A DNA stretch of 36,500 nt, taken from the IMG/VR virus record IMGVR_UViG_3300003872_000006, positions 1 to 36,500 of that record, one strand, 5' to 3'. Origin of the DNA: a virus. A program made the translations under genes and the position numbers. The notes below the pieces were generated by a model. It worked only from the letters and a program-made list of their open reading frames with translations, was not told where the DNA came from and searched no databases. Of the stretch, positions 16,561 to 23,357 are shown piece after piece; the first letter of the stretch is position 1, and each line of letters starts with the position of its first letter.

Positions 16561-17775
16561 ATGTTTAGAACCTATGGTAAACCACCTTCCTCGGAGTTCC
16601 TTGACCTCTTAGCTAACGTTCCCAGTTACTTCCCTCCTTCAGGCTCCGACCGAATTCGCCTTTACGGAACCAGAAACAAAAAGCTCAAGGTCATGTGGCA
16701 TGACGGAGGAATTTCGGAAATCGCCTTCGGACAAACCAGCTCCCTCTCCCAGTTCCGCAACCGAGTTATCAACGGAGATTTCTCCATCTGGCAAAGAGGA
16801 ACTTACTTCGGGGTCTTTTCCTTTCCAGTGAAAACTGCTGATAGGTTCTATGCCATAGCTAAGGGTGGAAGGGCTGACATATATAAGTTCGAAGTTGATG
16901 GCTGGAATGCTTACAATATAAGCGTGGGTATTCCTCCTGACATTACTGTAAGTTCGTACTATTTTGCTCCATTTCTTTATGCTTTTGAAGGTCATCACCT
17001 CTATGACGTCTGGAAGTCTGGAGACTCCCTCACCGTCAGCTTCTACATGGACAGTAACGTCTCAGGCTTCTTCTGTGCAGCTCTCCGTAACTTCACTGAC
17101 CTAAGCTTAGGCGTCGACAGTTTCCTTTACGAATGGGAGTTCACAACCCCAGGAACTCCCCAAAAGATCTCCTTCTCAGTTCCTCCCTTTACCTTCAGAG
17201 CACCTCCCAGAAACGACGAAAATCTGGGCTTCATCCTCTCCATAGGAGCTGTCGCAGGTTCCTTCTTCACAACCAGCACAGTTGGAGCTTGGGTGAACGG
17301 AGACAGATTTGCAACAACTAACGCAAACAACACTAATTGGGCAAGAACAGCAGGCAATTACCTTCGCATTTGGCAACTCCAAGTCGAAAGAGGAGGAATT
17401 CCCACAGAATTCGAGGTTATTCCCTTTGATATACAGTTCCTTAGGTGTCTCAGATATTACGAGAAAAGCTATCATCACGATGTAGTCCCAGGCTCTCTTA
17501 CTCAGGAAGGCTCCGAATGGCTTTACCTCCCAAACCTTACTGGAGACATAGGTTTCCAAGTCAGGTTCAGAGTTGAAAAGAGAGCCATTCCCACAGTAAG
17601 AATAAGAAGTGCCTTTGACGGAGCTCCTAACCGTATCTACAGGGACCCAGTAGGTAACCAAGTAGCCTCTGTCGACATGATCTCCAAATGGGGCTTCAGA
17701 GCCTTCACAACAGCAAACAATTCCGCTCCTGTCAATGACAGTTTCCATTGGGAAGCTGACGCAGAATTCCCTTAA
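16561..17775 (+). CDS. Tail fibre / receptor-binding protein
   Basis: A 404-aa protein, ATG 16561 with AAGGAGGT upstream. Residues 1-65 would attach to the virion. RNRVINGDFSIWQRGT (about 67-82) is a signature of fibre C-terminal carbohydrate-binding beta-sandwich domains, usually followed by an ADRF/W motif, here TADRFYAIAKGG. The matching end of that domain is present too: LRIWQLQVERGGIPTEFEVIPFDIQFLRCLRYYEKSY (about 278-314), the QLE-G-xATPFE-xRPxxxELxxCQRYY pattern. The last 90 residues are a further beta domain. It probably binds a host surface sugar. It is the last gene of the late arm. Confidence 0.8.
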   Translation: MFRTYGKPPSSEFLDLLANVPSYFPPSGSDRIRLYGTRNKKLKVMWHDGGISEIAFGQTSSLSQFRNRVINGDFSIWQRGTYFGVFSFPVKTADRFYAIAKGGRADIYKFEVDGWNAYNISVGIPPDITVSSYYFAPFLYAFEGHHLYDVWKSGDSLTVSFYMDSNVSGFFCAALRNFTDLSLGVDSFLYEWEFTTPGTPQKISFSVPPFTFRAPPRNDENLGFILSIGAVAGSFFTTSTVGAWVNGDRFATTNANNTNWARTAGNYLRIWQLQVERGGIPTEFEVIPFDIQFLRCLRYYEKSYHHDVVPGSLTQEGSEWLYLPNLTGDIGFQVRFRVEKRAIPTVRIRSAFDGAPNRIYRDPVGNQVASVDMISKWGFRAFTTANNSAPVNDSFHWEADAEFP

Positions 17776-17782
17776 AAGAGAG

Positions 17783-17809
17783 GGGAGTTCCCTCAGGAAC
17801 TCCCTTCTT
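17783..17809. terminator. Bidirectional intrinsic terminator-like hairpin
   Basis: GGGAGTTCC, loop CTCA, GGAACTCCC, followed by TTCTT on the plus strand and preceded by AAAAGAG (T-rich on the minus strand). It sits in the 32-nt gap between the convergent fibre and endolysin genes, where both arms of the genome meet. Confidence 0.75.
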
Positions 17810-18254
17810 AAGCCACATGCCTCCTTGGACCATAGGTCCAAACCACAGGATACGGTTTCGAGTAATCAAAATCTAAATGTATGAAATCCTCAGCAATCCC
17901 GAGCCTTTCCACCCCCAGCTCCAACAAAATCCTCAAATAATCAAACCTCATTCCAGATCCCCTTACCAGTACGTCAGCTGCCAGTCCCTTCGTATGTGCT
18001 GACTGAGGAACTCCTCCAATCCTCCTATTATACTCAGAGCACCTATACCCAGAGGTCACTATCACTGGAGCTCCAGTCTCGAACCTAAGCCTTGTCAGAG
18101 CTTCATAAACCCTCCTACTCACCAGAACCTTTCCACAGTGCGGACATTCAAACTCATCAGCCTCAAAATAAAATGCCTTCGGAAGTCCCAGTTCCTCGTG
18201 AAGAGCCTCAAGGTTCTCCTTTGAAAAGTCCTTCCTCCTTAGAAACCTCTCCAT
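17808..18254 (-). CDS. Endolysin, M15-type peptidase
   Basis: A 148-aa protein; the ATG at 18254 follows AAGGAGGG. The M15_3 (D,D-carboxypeptidase/L-Ala-D-Glu peptidase-like) domain covers residues about 33-130. TSGYRCSEYNRRIGG (68-81) precedes the zinc ligands H87 (SAHTKGLAADV), D94, and H126 in FIHLDFD. It would cleave peptide cross-links of murein. There is no wall-binding domain and no signal peptide, so release needs a holin. An extra CPHC pair (38-41) precedes the catalytic core. The start overlaps the stop of the small membrane protein upstream (TGATG). Confidence 0.9.
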   Translation of the reverse strand: MERFLRRKDFSKENLEALHEELGLPKAFYFEADEFECPHCGKVLVSRRVYEALTRLRFETGAPVIVTSGYRCSEYNRRIGGVPQSAHTKGLAADVLVRGSGMRFDYLRILLELGVERLGIAEDFIHLDFDYSKPYPVVWTYGPRRHVA

Positions 18255-18478
18255 CACAGATCCCTCCTTAAAGCCTCAACAAGCAAAGCCAAACCAGTTC
18301 CCAGACACCCTCCTATGAAGATCCAACCTCCGACCTCCGCTGGCATAGGCTTCTTCGCAATGGCTTCCCAAGCCAGCCCAACTGATCCAGCGAGGAAAAA
18401 TCCTCCTCCAAAACAGACGCCTATAATAACTCCAAAAATTACAGCTCCTTCCCAAAGTGTCCTGCATAATCCTTTCAT
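18254..18478 (-). CDS. Small two-TM protein, holin or lysis accessory
   Basis: A 74-aa protein, ATG 18478 after GAGGAGGT. It has two hydrophobic helices: about 10-33 (GAVIFGVIIGVCFGGGFFLAG) and about 48-68 (GGWIFIGGCLGTGLALLVEAL), separated by a short Lys/Pro/Glu loop, and ends in RRDL. This is class II holin topology, directly coupled to the endolysin. With the 3TM holin at 544-996 the phage would have two candidates; one could be an antiholin or the late-arm one could serve another purpose. Confidence 0.65.
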   Translation of the reverse strand: MKGLCRTLWEGAVIFGVIIGVCFGGGFFLAGSVGLAWEAIAKKPMPAEVGGWIFIGGCLGTGLALLVEALRRDL

Positions 18479-18738
18479 CACCAGACCTCCTCTAAAAGAA
18501 CTTTAAAGTCCTCTTCCTTAAGAACCACTACATCTCCTGAGGGCAAAACAAGAAGGAAGTCTCCGAGATCTGCCTCGAACATACCTTTGTCTCCGAAGAC
18601 CAAAAGCCTTCCTTCCTTAATAAAAGCAGAAACTCTAAACTCCTCCGAATTCAAGAACTTCTCAACTTCCCTCAGGTTGTTCTCACTGAGAACAACCCCT
18701 TCCAAAACAAAAGGCTTCGTTCTAAATTCCTTCAACAT
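18478..18738 (-). CDS. Small conserved-type phage protein, function unknown
   Basis: An 86-aa protein with AAGGAGGAAGGAAGG before the ATG. The second half (ADLGDFLLVLPSGDVVVLKEEDFKVLLEEV) resembles the C-terminus of a widespread small phage protein family containing a PGDWIV-G-GEFYPC-PxxFExxYE pattern, whose function is unknown. It is first in the lysis transcript, coupled to the membrane protein by TGATG overlap. Confidence 0.6.
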   Translation of the reverse strand: MLKEFRTKPFVLEGVVLSENNLREVEKFLNSEEFRVSAFIKEGRLLVFGDKGMFEADLGDFLLVLPSGDVVVLKEEDFKVLLEEVW

Positions 18739-18899
18739 CCTTCCTTCCTCCTTTTAGGGGACGATTTTGTTGTGGGTGGGCAAATATACGATTTTGGAAT
18801 TTTGGGCGTCTCAAACCGTTGCGGGACAACGTCCGTATTTGGGAATTTTCGGAATTTCCGACACACCCGAAACCCGATCCCTAAACTCATCCCAGCCTC
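18739..18899 (-). promoter_or_regulatory. Intergenic control region before the lysis genes
   Basis: This is the only sizeable gap in the left half of the leftward arm (161 nt). On the minus strand TATATT (18783-18788) could be a -10 box; the nearest -35-like TTGAGA (18809-18814) is 20 nt away, which is long. The segment holds the palindrome TCGGAA-T-TTCCGA (18849-18861), and the 12-mer AAATTCCGAAAA is shared with the late promoter spacer. It also holds a degenerate half of the dispersed palindrome (AACGGTTTGA on the minus strand, 18811-18820). Lysis genes may therefore be switched by the same factor as the late arm. The promoter itself is weakly supported. Confidence 0.45.
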
Positions 18900-20207
18900 C
18901 TAATCAAGGGTTATGTTTTCCCAGGTCAGATCCCAGCCTTCTTTGGGATTTCTGAGGAACTCATCGATCTGGGGTCTTCGAGGAAAGACGAGGTCGCTGT
19001 TGGGGTCAAGCCTGATTATTCCGAGTTCGGAGAGACTAAGAAGGGCTTTTCTGATCTCTGAGGCGGAGCTTTCTGAGGAAAGCTCTCTGCAGATCGAGGA
19101 AATCCGAACTCCATCTTTGTGTTGCTTGACTTTGAAGGCAATTCGGTGTTCTAACCAGCCTTGGACTGTGGAGCCTACAGCTCTGAGGGTTAGGATAGTT
19201 CCTGCTCTGGCTGAAGCCATAACGTTCCAGGCGAATTCGAGGTCTTTGGGTTCTATGTAAAGGCGGAAGTCTGAGAATGCGGAAATGCCTGCGATCTTGA
19301 TGATGTAAAGGGCGAGTCTGGAAGTCCATGAGTGAAGGAAGGTTTCGGGTTCTTGGAGTATGCCTCCCTGAGTTTCACTGTACCATGAGGAGAAGAGGTC
19401 TTGGGCTTCAGGGGTCCAATGGATGACTGTGTTGGTGGAAGCTATGTCTATGAGGTTTTCGACAGCAGTTCGGTATTTGTCTGTGATGTCGGGTTCTGAT
19501 TGGGGGAAGGCTTTGGGTTTGTACTGTTCGGAGTAGAGGAAAAGAAAGCGGTTTGTGAAGCCTCCTTGGGTTGCTCCTTTTGGGAGGTGTTCTGTGAACC
19601 ACTCAGGGGTGGAAGCCATAAGGACGACGGTGTAGGGTCTGGTGACTTTGAAGTGTCCTCCGAGTTGGGTTCTGTAGGTGAAAGTGTCTGTGGAGACAGC
19701 TCCGTCGAAGAGGTTTGTGAGGAGGGTTATCATGTCTCTGTCACGGGATCTGATGAAGGAAGCAAATTCGGAGGCGACTATGAAGACGGAGGTGTAGGTG
19801 TATTCCTTGTCGTGCATGAGGACGGAGACTGTTCTTTCGTTGTTCCTGCTGTCACAGGCTTGGAGGATGGCAGTGTTGGAGGAGATGTCTGGGAGAGGAG
19901 GCTTTAGGGCGTCAAAGCGTTCGGAGGCGGAGGAATAGACTGACATGGCTAAGCGAATGGCTTCTGTTTTTCGGAAGCCTGAGGGAGCAGTCAAGCCGAT
20001 GTAGAGGTTCATGGTGACCTCTTTGGAGCCATATCTGACGTAGGAAGCTCCTCCGATGGCTTGGGAGGCAAGGGCGAGTGCGGAGCCTATGTGATGGATA
20101 GGGGCGGGTTCTGTTTCTATGACGTAGCGGAGGTAATTTTTGATAAAGGCTGGTAGGTATCTGTATTTGGGGACAGACTTGTGAAGAGGTTCTCCGAATT
20201 CTGCCAT
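18900..20207 (-). CDS. DUF3987-like replication ATPase
   Basis: A 435-aa protein, AAGGAGGT before the ATG. The order matches DUF3987/DUF927-type phage replication ATPases: an N-terminal region with IETEPAPIHHIGSALALASQAIGG, then the P-loop NLYIGLTAPSGFRKTEAI (about 68-85; note R in place of the usual second Gly). A Walker B-like VFIVASEFASFI (about 140-152), a sensor segment (TVVLMASTPEWF, about 193-204) and an arginine-rich stretch follow. Residues 355-415 look like a winged helix. It is the best candidate for helicase or helicase loader, since no DnaB-type helicase is seen, and it sits next to the polymerase. Confidence 0.7.
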   Translation of the reverse strand: MAEFGEPLHKSVPKYRYLPAFIKNYLRYVIETEPAPIHHIGSALALASQAIGGASYVRYGSKEVTMNLYIGLTAPSGFRKTEAIRLAMSVYSSASERFDALKPPLPDISSNTAILQACDSRNNERTVSVLMHDKEYTYTSVFIVASEFASFIRSRDRDMITLLTNLFDGAVSTDTFTYRTQLGGHFKVTRPYTVVLMASTPEWFTEHLPKGATQGGFTNRFLFLYSEQYKPKAFPQSEPDITDKYRTAVENLIDIASTNTVIHWTPEAQDLFSSWYSETQGGILQEPETFLHSWTSRLALYIIKIAGISAFSDFRLYIEPKDLEFAWNVMASARAGTILTLRAVGSTVQGWLEHRIAFKVKQHKDGVRISSICRELSSESSASEIRKALLSLSELGIIRLDPNSDLVFPRRPQIDEFLRNPKEGWDLTWENITLD

Positions 20208-20219
20208 GAAAGACCTCCT

Positions 20220-22616
20220 TTACTTGCTCGGAATGTCAAACGGTTTGACATCATCAGCAAAAGATAAAGCCTCAGAGAGGGACTTGAATTCGTGCATCTG
20301 TCCCCATGAAGGACCTATTTTGAACTCTACTGGGAGGATTAGAGGAACTATCTGTTCGGTGTCAAGGTCGAAGATGGGGATTTCTATCTCCATGCATTCT
20401 TTAATCTTGTGAAGGACTTCCTTCACAGCCTCTGGATTTGCTTCGCAAGTCAAGACAAGTTCGTCGTGGATCTGGAGATTGAGAGCTACCCAGGTCTTGT
20501 CCTTTGACCATTCCCAGAGCTTGAGGAGGGCTTTGTTCAGGGTGTGGGTGCAGGTGCTCTGGGGATAGAATGCATAGGCTTCTCTGAGGGTGTCTGGGTC
20601 ATTGAGCCTGCCAGTGAAGAACCTTGGGAGGCCCCAGGCATCTTCTAACTTCCTTGTCTTTTGGACTATCTCTGCAGTTCTTCGATGAAAAACTGAGCGG
20701 ATCTTAGGAAAGGCTGAGTGATATCTTTCGAGGAGGTCCTTTGCTTGGGAAGCTGAGATCATCATGATCTCAGAGAGCTTTCTCCAGCCCATGTCATAGT
20801 TGGAGGCGTGGCGGATGGTCTTTCCGATTTTCCTGAGCTCTGGAGTTACTTCGTGTTCAGGTATCCCAAACATCAGGGAGGCTGTGAGCTTGTGGATGTC
20901 CCTGCCCTCTTGGAAGGCTTTCTTACTCTGCTCGTCGTTGCACCTGTAAGCTACTATGCGGGCTTCAGCTCCAGAGTAGTCTGCTCCGACGAAGATCCAG
21001 CCCTCAAATCTGGGTTTGAACTGAGATCTGTAGGGTTTGCTTCTGTTCTGGAGGTTGGTCCCGCCTATGGTTTTGCTTCCTGATTTGCAAAATACTGGGG
21101 CTGAACTGCTCCAGCGAGCTGTTTCTGTTCCAGCGACGGAGTAGGAGGTGTGGACAAGACCTGTCCATGGATGAGGTTGGATTTGGAGCTCTTTTGAAAG
21201 GATAGAGGAGAGTTCTTTCCATTCAAGATAAAGTTGAAGCCACCTTAATTTCTGAGGGTCTTTGTCCTTGAGTTTTTGGAGGAGCTTTTGGATAGCCTTT
21301 TCGGAGGTTGTGATTTTTCCTTTCTCAAGAACAGGAGGGAGTTTCCACTCTTGGTAGAGGAGGATTTTGAGTTGCTGATGGGAGTTGAGGTTGATGGAGG
21401 AGGTTTCGGGAAAGAGGGAGGACATCTCCTCCCTAATTTGGGACATCTTCTGTTCGACTTCCTGACGAAGTCTCTCTTGTTCCTCGAGGTCGAGTTTAAG
21501 TCCAAGGTAGCCCATGAAGACTGCGGGGAGGAGCTCTTGGCGTTTCTGGAGGTCATAGACTTCCCAGTAGCCTCTGGAACGGAGTTCGTCTTGAAGTCTT
21601 TCGAAGAGGAGGAGGGTTGTGAGACAGTCCATGGCATTGTAGAAAGTAGGGGAAACCTGTGAGAGGAACTTCCACGCAGGGACTGTGAGCCAGAAACTTG
21701 CACAGAACTCTAGTGATTTCTTCTGGTCTGGGAGGAGGATATGGTGCATAAGCATTGTGTCGTGCGGGGCTGAGAGCCACTCTATTTTGTGTTCTCCGTA
21801 GAGCCAGGTCAGGTCGAAAGCTGCGTTGTGGAAGATTGCGTTCTGGGGAACTTTTTGGGAAAGCTCCCTTAACTTCTCTATAACCGGAGGAGATGGAAAG
21901 CAATTAGCTGTGGCATAAGTTCTGGAAGTGTCAAACGGTTTGACATTGACAGCAATTCCGACCAGGTCCATGGTCCAGGTCTCTCCCTGATGAACTTCGA
22001 TGTCCAGGGCATAGGGAAGGTGATTTTGCAGAGCAACATCACAAAGCTTCAGGAATTCCTCTTGGGAGTTCTCATGGAAGGAGAACTCTTCCAGAGAAGG
22101 AAGGGTCTCGAGACCTTGGATGTATCTGCAGATCTTTCTTATGTCGGCTGAGAAGGAGAGCATCTGTGAGAAATCTCTCAGGACTGAGGCTGGGTGCCAG
22201 GTCACAAGACATGGAATTCCCTCAAAGAACAACCAATATCCTCTTATCTCGGAGATCTTGTAAGCATCTCCGAAGAGGGCTTCGAGGGCAGTCTTTCCGA
22301 GACAGAGAATTGCCTTTGGTCTGTGCTCCCTGATGTCTTGGAGGGTTTTCTCTCTATACTCAAGGAACTCTGGCATTCTTTTAGCCTTCTCTATATTGTT
22401 CAGGGGAGGTCTGCACCAGAACACATTGGCAACTCTGGTTTGGGATCTTGAGATCCCAAACTTTTGGAGGGTTCGGAAAAGGAGATTTCCCGCAGACCCA
22501 ACAAAGGCTTTGCCAGCTCTGTCTTCGTTCTGACCTGGGGCTTCTCCAAGGATGTAGAGAGGACCTGAGCCCTCTGGAGGAATTTCCCTTCCGATCTCCT
22601 TTATGTTGTCTATCAA
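20220..22616 (-). CDS. Fusion of UDG-like domain, 3'-5' exonuclease and family A DNA polymerase
   Basis: A 798-aa replicase; TTG start at 22616 with AAGGAGGT 8 nt upstream. Residues 20-150 are a family 4-like uracil-DNA glycosylase fold: GEAPGQNED (24-32), FVGSAGNLL (38-46), HPASVLR (141-147); the N-terminal cysteine pair of iron-sulfur UDGs is absent. Exonuclease motifs: DIE (205-207), NAAFD (264-268), YNAMD (326-330). Polymerase motif A is DYSGAEAR (546-553), B RKIGKTIRHASNY (595-607) and C HDE (717-719), so it should be active. Tyr607 occupies the position that is Phe in E. coli Pol I. Two dispersed palindromes are encoded in frame: NVKPFDT (224-230) inside the exonuclease domain and DVKPFDIPSK at the very C-terminus. 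Confidence 0.93.
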   Translation of the reverse strand: MIDNIKEIGREIPPEGSGPLYILGEAPGQNEDRAGKAFVGSAGNLLFRTLQKFGISRSQTRVANVFWCRPPLNNIEKAKRMPEFLEYREKTLQDIREHRPKAILCLGKTALEALFGDAYKISEIRGYWLFFEGIPCLVTWHPASVLRDFSQMLSFSADIRKICRYIQGLETLPSLEEFSFHENSQEEFLKLCDVALQNHLPYALDIEVHQGETWTMDLVGIAVNVKPFDTSRTYATANCFPSPPVIEKLRELSQKVPQNAIFHNAAFDLTWLYGEHKIEWLSAPHDTMLMHHILLPDQKKSLEFCASFWLTVPAWKFLSQVSPTFYNAMDCLTTLLLFERLQDELRSRGYWEVYDLQKRQELLPAVFMGYLGLKLDLEEQERLRQEVEQKMSQIREEMSSLFPETSSINLNSHQQLKILLYQEWKLPPVLEKGKITTSEKAIQKLLQKLKDKDPQKLRWLQLYLEWKELSSILSKELQIQPHPWTGLVHTSYSVAGTETARWSSSAPVFCKSGSKTIGGTNLQNRSKPYRSQFKPRFEGWIFVGADYSGAEARIVAYRCNDEQSKKAFQEGRDIHKLTASLMFGIPEHEVTPELRKIGKTIRHASNYDMGWRKLSEIMMISASQAKDLLERYHSAFPKIRSVFHRRTAEIVQKTRKLEDAWGLPRFFTGRLNDPDTLREAYAFYPQSTCTHTLNKALLKLWEWSKDKTWVALNLQIHDELVLTCEANPEAVKEVLHKIKECMEIEIPIFDLDTEQIVPLILPVEFKIGPSWGQMHEFKSLSEALSFADDVKPFDIPSK
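20233..20251. promoter_or_regulatory. Dispersed palindrome copy 7 (perfect)
   Basis: Perfect core with outer CTC (20227-20229) and CAG (20255-20257). It is translated as VKPFDI in the last residues of the DNA polymerase. Confidence 0.95.
21928..21946. promoter_or_regulatory. Dispersed palindrome copy 8, inside the polymerase gene
   Basis: Core GTGTCAAAC-G-GTTTGACAT (one terminal mismatch) with outer CTG (21922-21924) and CAG (21950-21952). It is fully internal to the polymerase reading frame, about 670 bases from its start, in the region joining exonuclease motifs I and II. Confidence 0.95.
22438..22461. repeat. Intragenic hairpin, 11-bp stem
   Basis: GTTTGGGATCT, loop TG, AGATCCCAAAC, inside the UDG-like part of the polymerase gene. 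On the RNA it would be a stem capped by a 2-4 nt loop. Confidence 0.85.
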
Positions 22617-22620
22617 GTTT

Positions 22621-22986
22621 CTACCTCCTTAAAGACCTCATTCTCAAGTTGCTGGGAGGCTCGAAGTTGAAAATGAGAACAGGGATGTCTCTTTCCTGAC
22701 AGAGTTTTATCTCCCTTTGGCTACCCTTGGAAGCCCAAAGGTCTCCGCCTGGAGAACTCTCTGCAAACAGGGCGACGTCGAGCTTCGGAGTTAGAAGCAG
22801 GTCTGAGAGTTCCTCCCAAAGATGAGCTTTGTCTCCGAAAGTCTCATAAATTGACCTTGATATGTCCATAGGACATATGCAGAAGAAACCCAGCTCAAAG
22901 AGCCTTAGTTTTGCTGAGGCATAAAAGTCAAAGACCTCCTCCGAAGGATTGGGTCCTACAGGACCCCCAAGGAAGGCTTTTATCAT
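22621..22986 (-). CDS. Nucleoside 2-deoxyribosyltransferase-like protein (DUF4406-like)
   Basis: A 121-aa protein, GAGGAGGT before the ATG. It opens with a beta strand and Gly-rich turn (IKAFLGGPVGPN), has a central DVALFAESSPGGDLWASKGSQREIKLCQERDIPVLIF (about 70-107). This is the xDVALxxxPxWxxSxGxxxExxxAxxxGIPV pattern of the nucleoside 2-deoxyribosyltransferase superfamily that phages often carry as DUF4406. It may act in nucleotide salvage or in an unrelated nucleotide-binding role. It sits between the polymerase and a zinc-ribbon protein and overlaps the latter by 4 nt. Confidence 0.65.
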   Translation of the reverse strand: MIKAFLGGPVGPNPSEEVFDFYASAKLRLFELGFFCICPMDISRSIYETFGDKAHLWEELSDLLLTPKLDVALFAESSPGGDLWASKGSQREIKLCQERDIPVLIFNFEPPSNLRMRSLRR

Positions 22987-23258
22987 ATCTCTACCTCCTC
23001 AACCTTGAAGTCGAGTTCCTTGAGCTCTTCCAAAATGTCCTCCCAGTCATAGGGCATTCTTTCCAAGATCACCGTTCCGCAGTTATTACAAACGAGATAA
23101 ACCACACAGAACACGTCAGCACAGTGATGCCATGGAGTTAGGAAACCGTTACCTGAGTAGGGGACTGGGATATACTTTAGGATTTGGAGCTCGTAGTAAG
23201 TTCTGATTATAGCATACTTTCTGTTACAGTTATTACATCTCACTGTATACTGTTTCAT
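22983..23258 (-). CDS. Zinc-ribbon protein, function unknown
   Basis: A 91-aa protein, GGGAGG before the ATG. It has two cysteine pairs, CNNC (8-11) and CNNC (about 57-60), spaced as in a zinc ribbon; an HHC motif (44-46) lies between them. The C-terminal 25 residues are acidic and helical. Such small ribbons often contact nucleic acid or polymerase. No family is recognised. Confidence 0.6.
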   Translation of the reverse strand: MKQYTVRCNNCNRKYAIIRTYYELQILKYIPVPYSGNGFLTPWHHCADVFCVVYLVCNNCGTVILERMPYDWEDILEELKELDFKVEEVEI

Positions 23259-23270
23259 ACTTGAGCCTCC

Positions 23271-23357
23271 CTAGCTTATTAAGAGAAGAATTGCAAAGAG
23301 GAGAAAGATCAAGGTCATCACAAAAATAGGTGCGAGCTGAATAAGGTCACTCCACAT
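23271..23357 (-). CDS. Very small single-TM protein (28 aa)
   Basis: ATG at 23357 is preceded by AAGGAGGTAAGGAAA, an ideal ribosome site that has no other ATG to serve. The product starts MWSDLIQLAPIF and continues as one uninterrupted hydrophobic helix ending LLLIS. It overlaps the stop of the methyltransferase gene (ATGTGGAGTGA) and ends 13 nt before the start codon of the zinc-ribbon gene. A membrane peptide expressed early with replication genes could modify the host envelope or anchor replication; there is no direct clue. Confidence 0.7.
   Translation of the reverse strand: MWSDLIQLAPIFVMTLIFLLFAILLLIS

Noticed and set aside
17176-17841. A long minus-strand frame (221 codons) opposite the fibre gene
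   Set aside because: Its codon pattern mirrors the fibre gene, it has no ribosome site, and it overlaps the endolysin end and the terminator. It is a shadow frame.
18811-18820. A seventeenth full copy of the dispersed palindrome in the lysis-gene gap
   Set aside because: Only one half (AACGGTTTGA on the minus strand) matches; the other arm is lost. It is noted as a degenerate half-site only.
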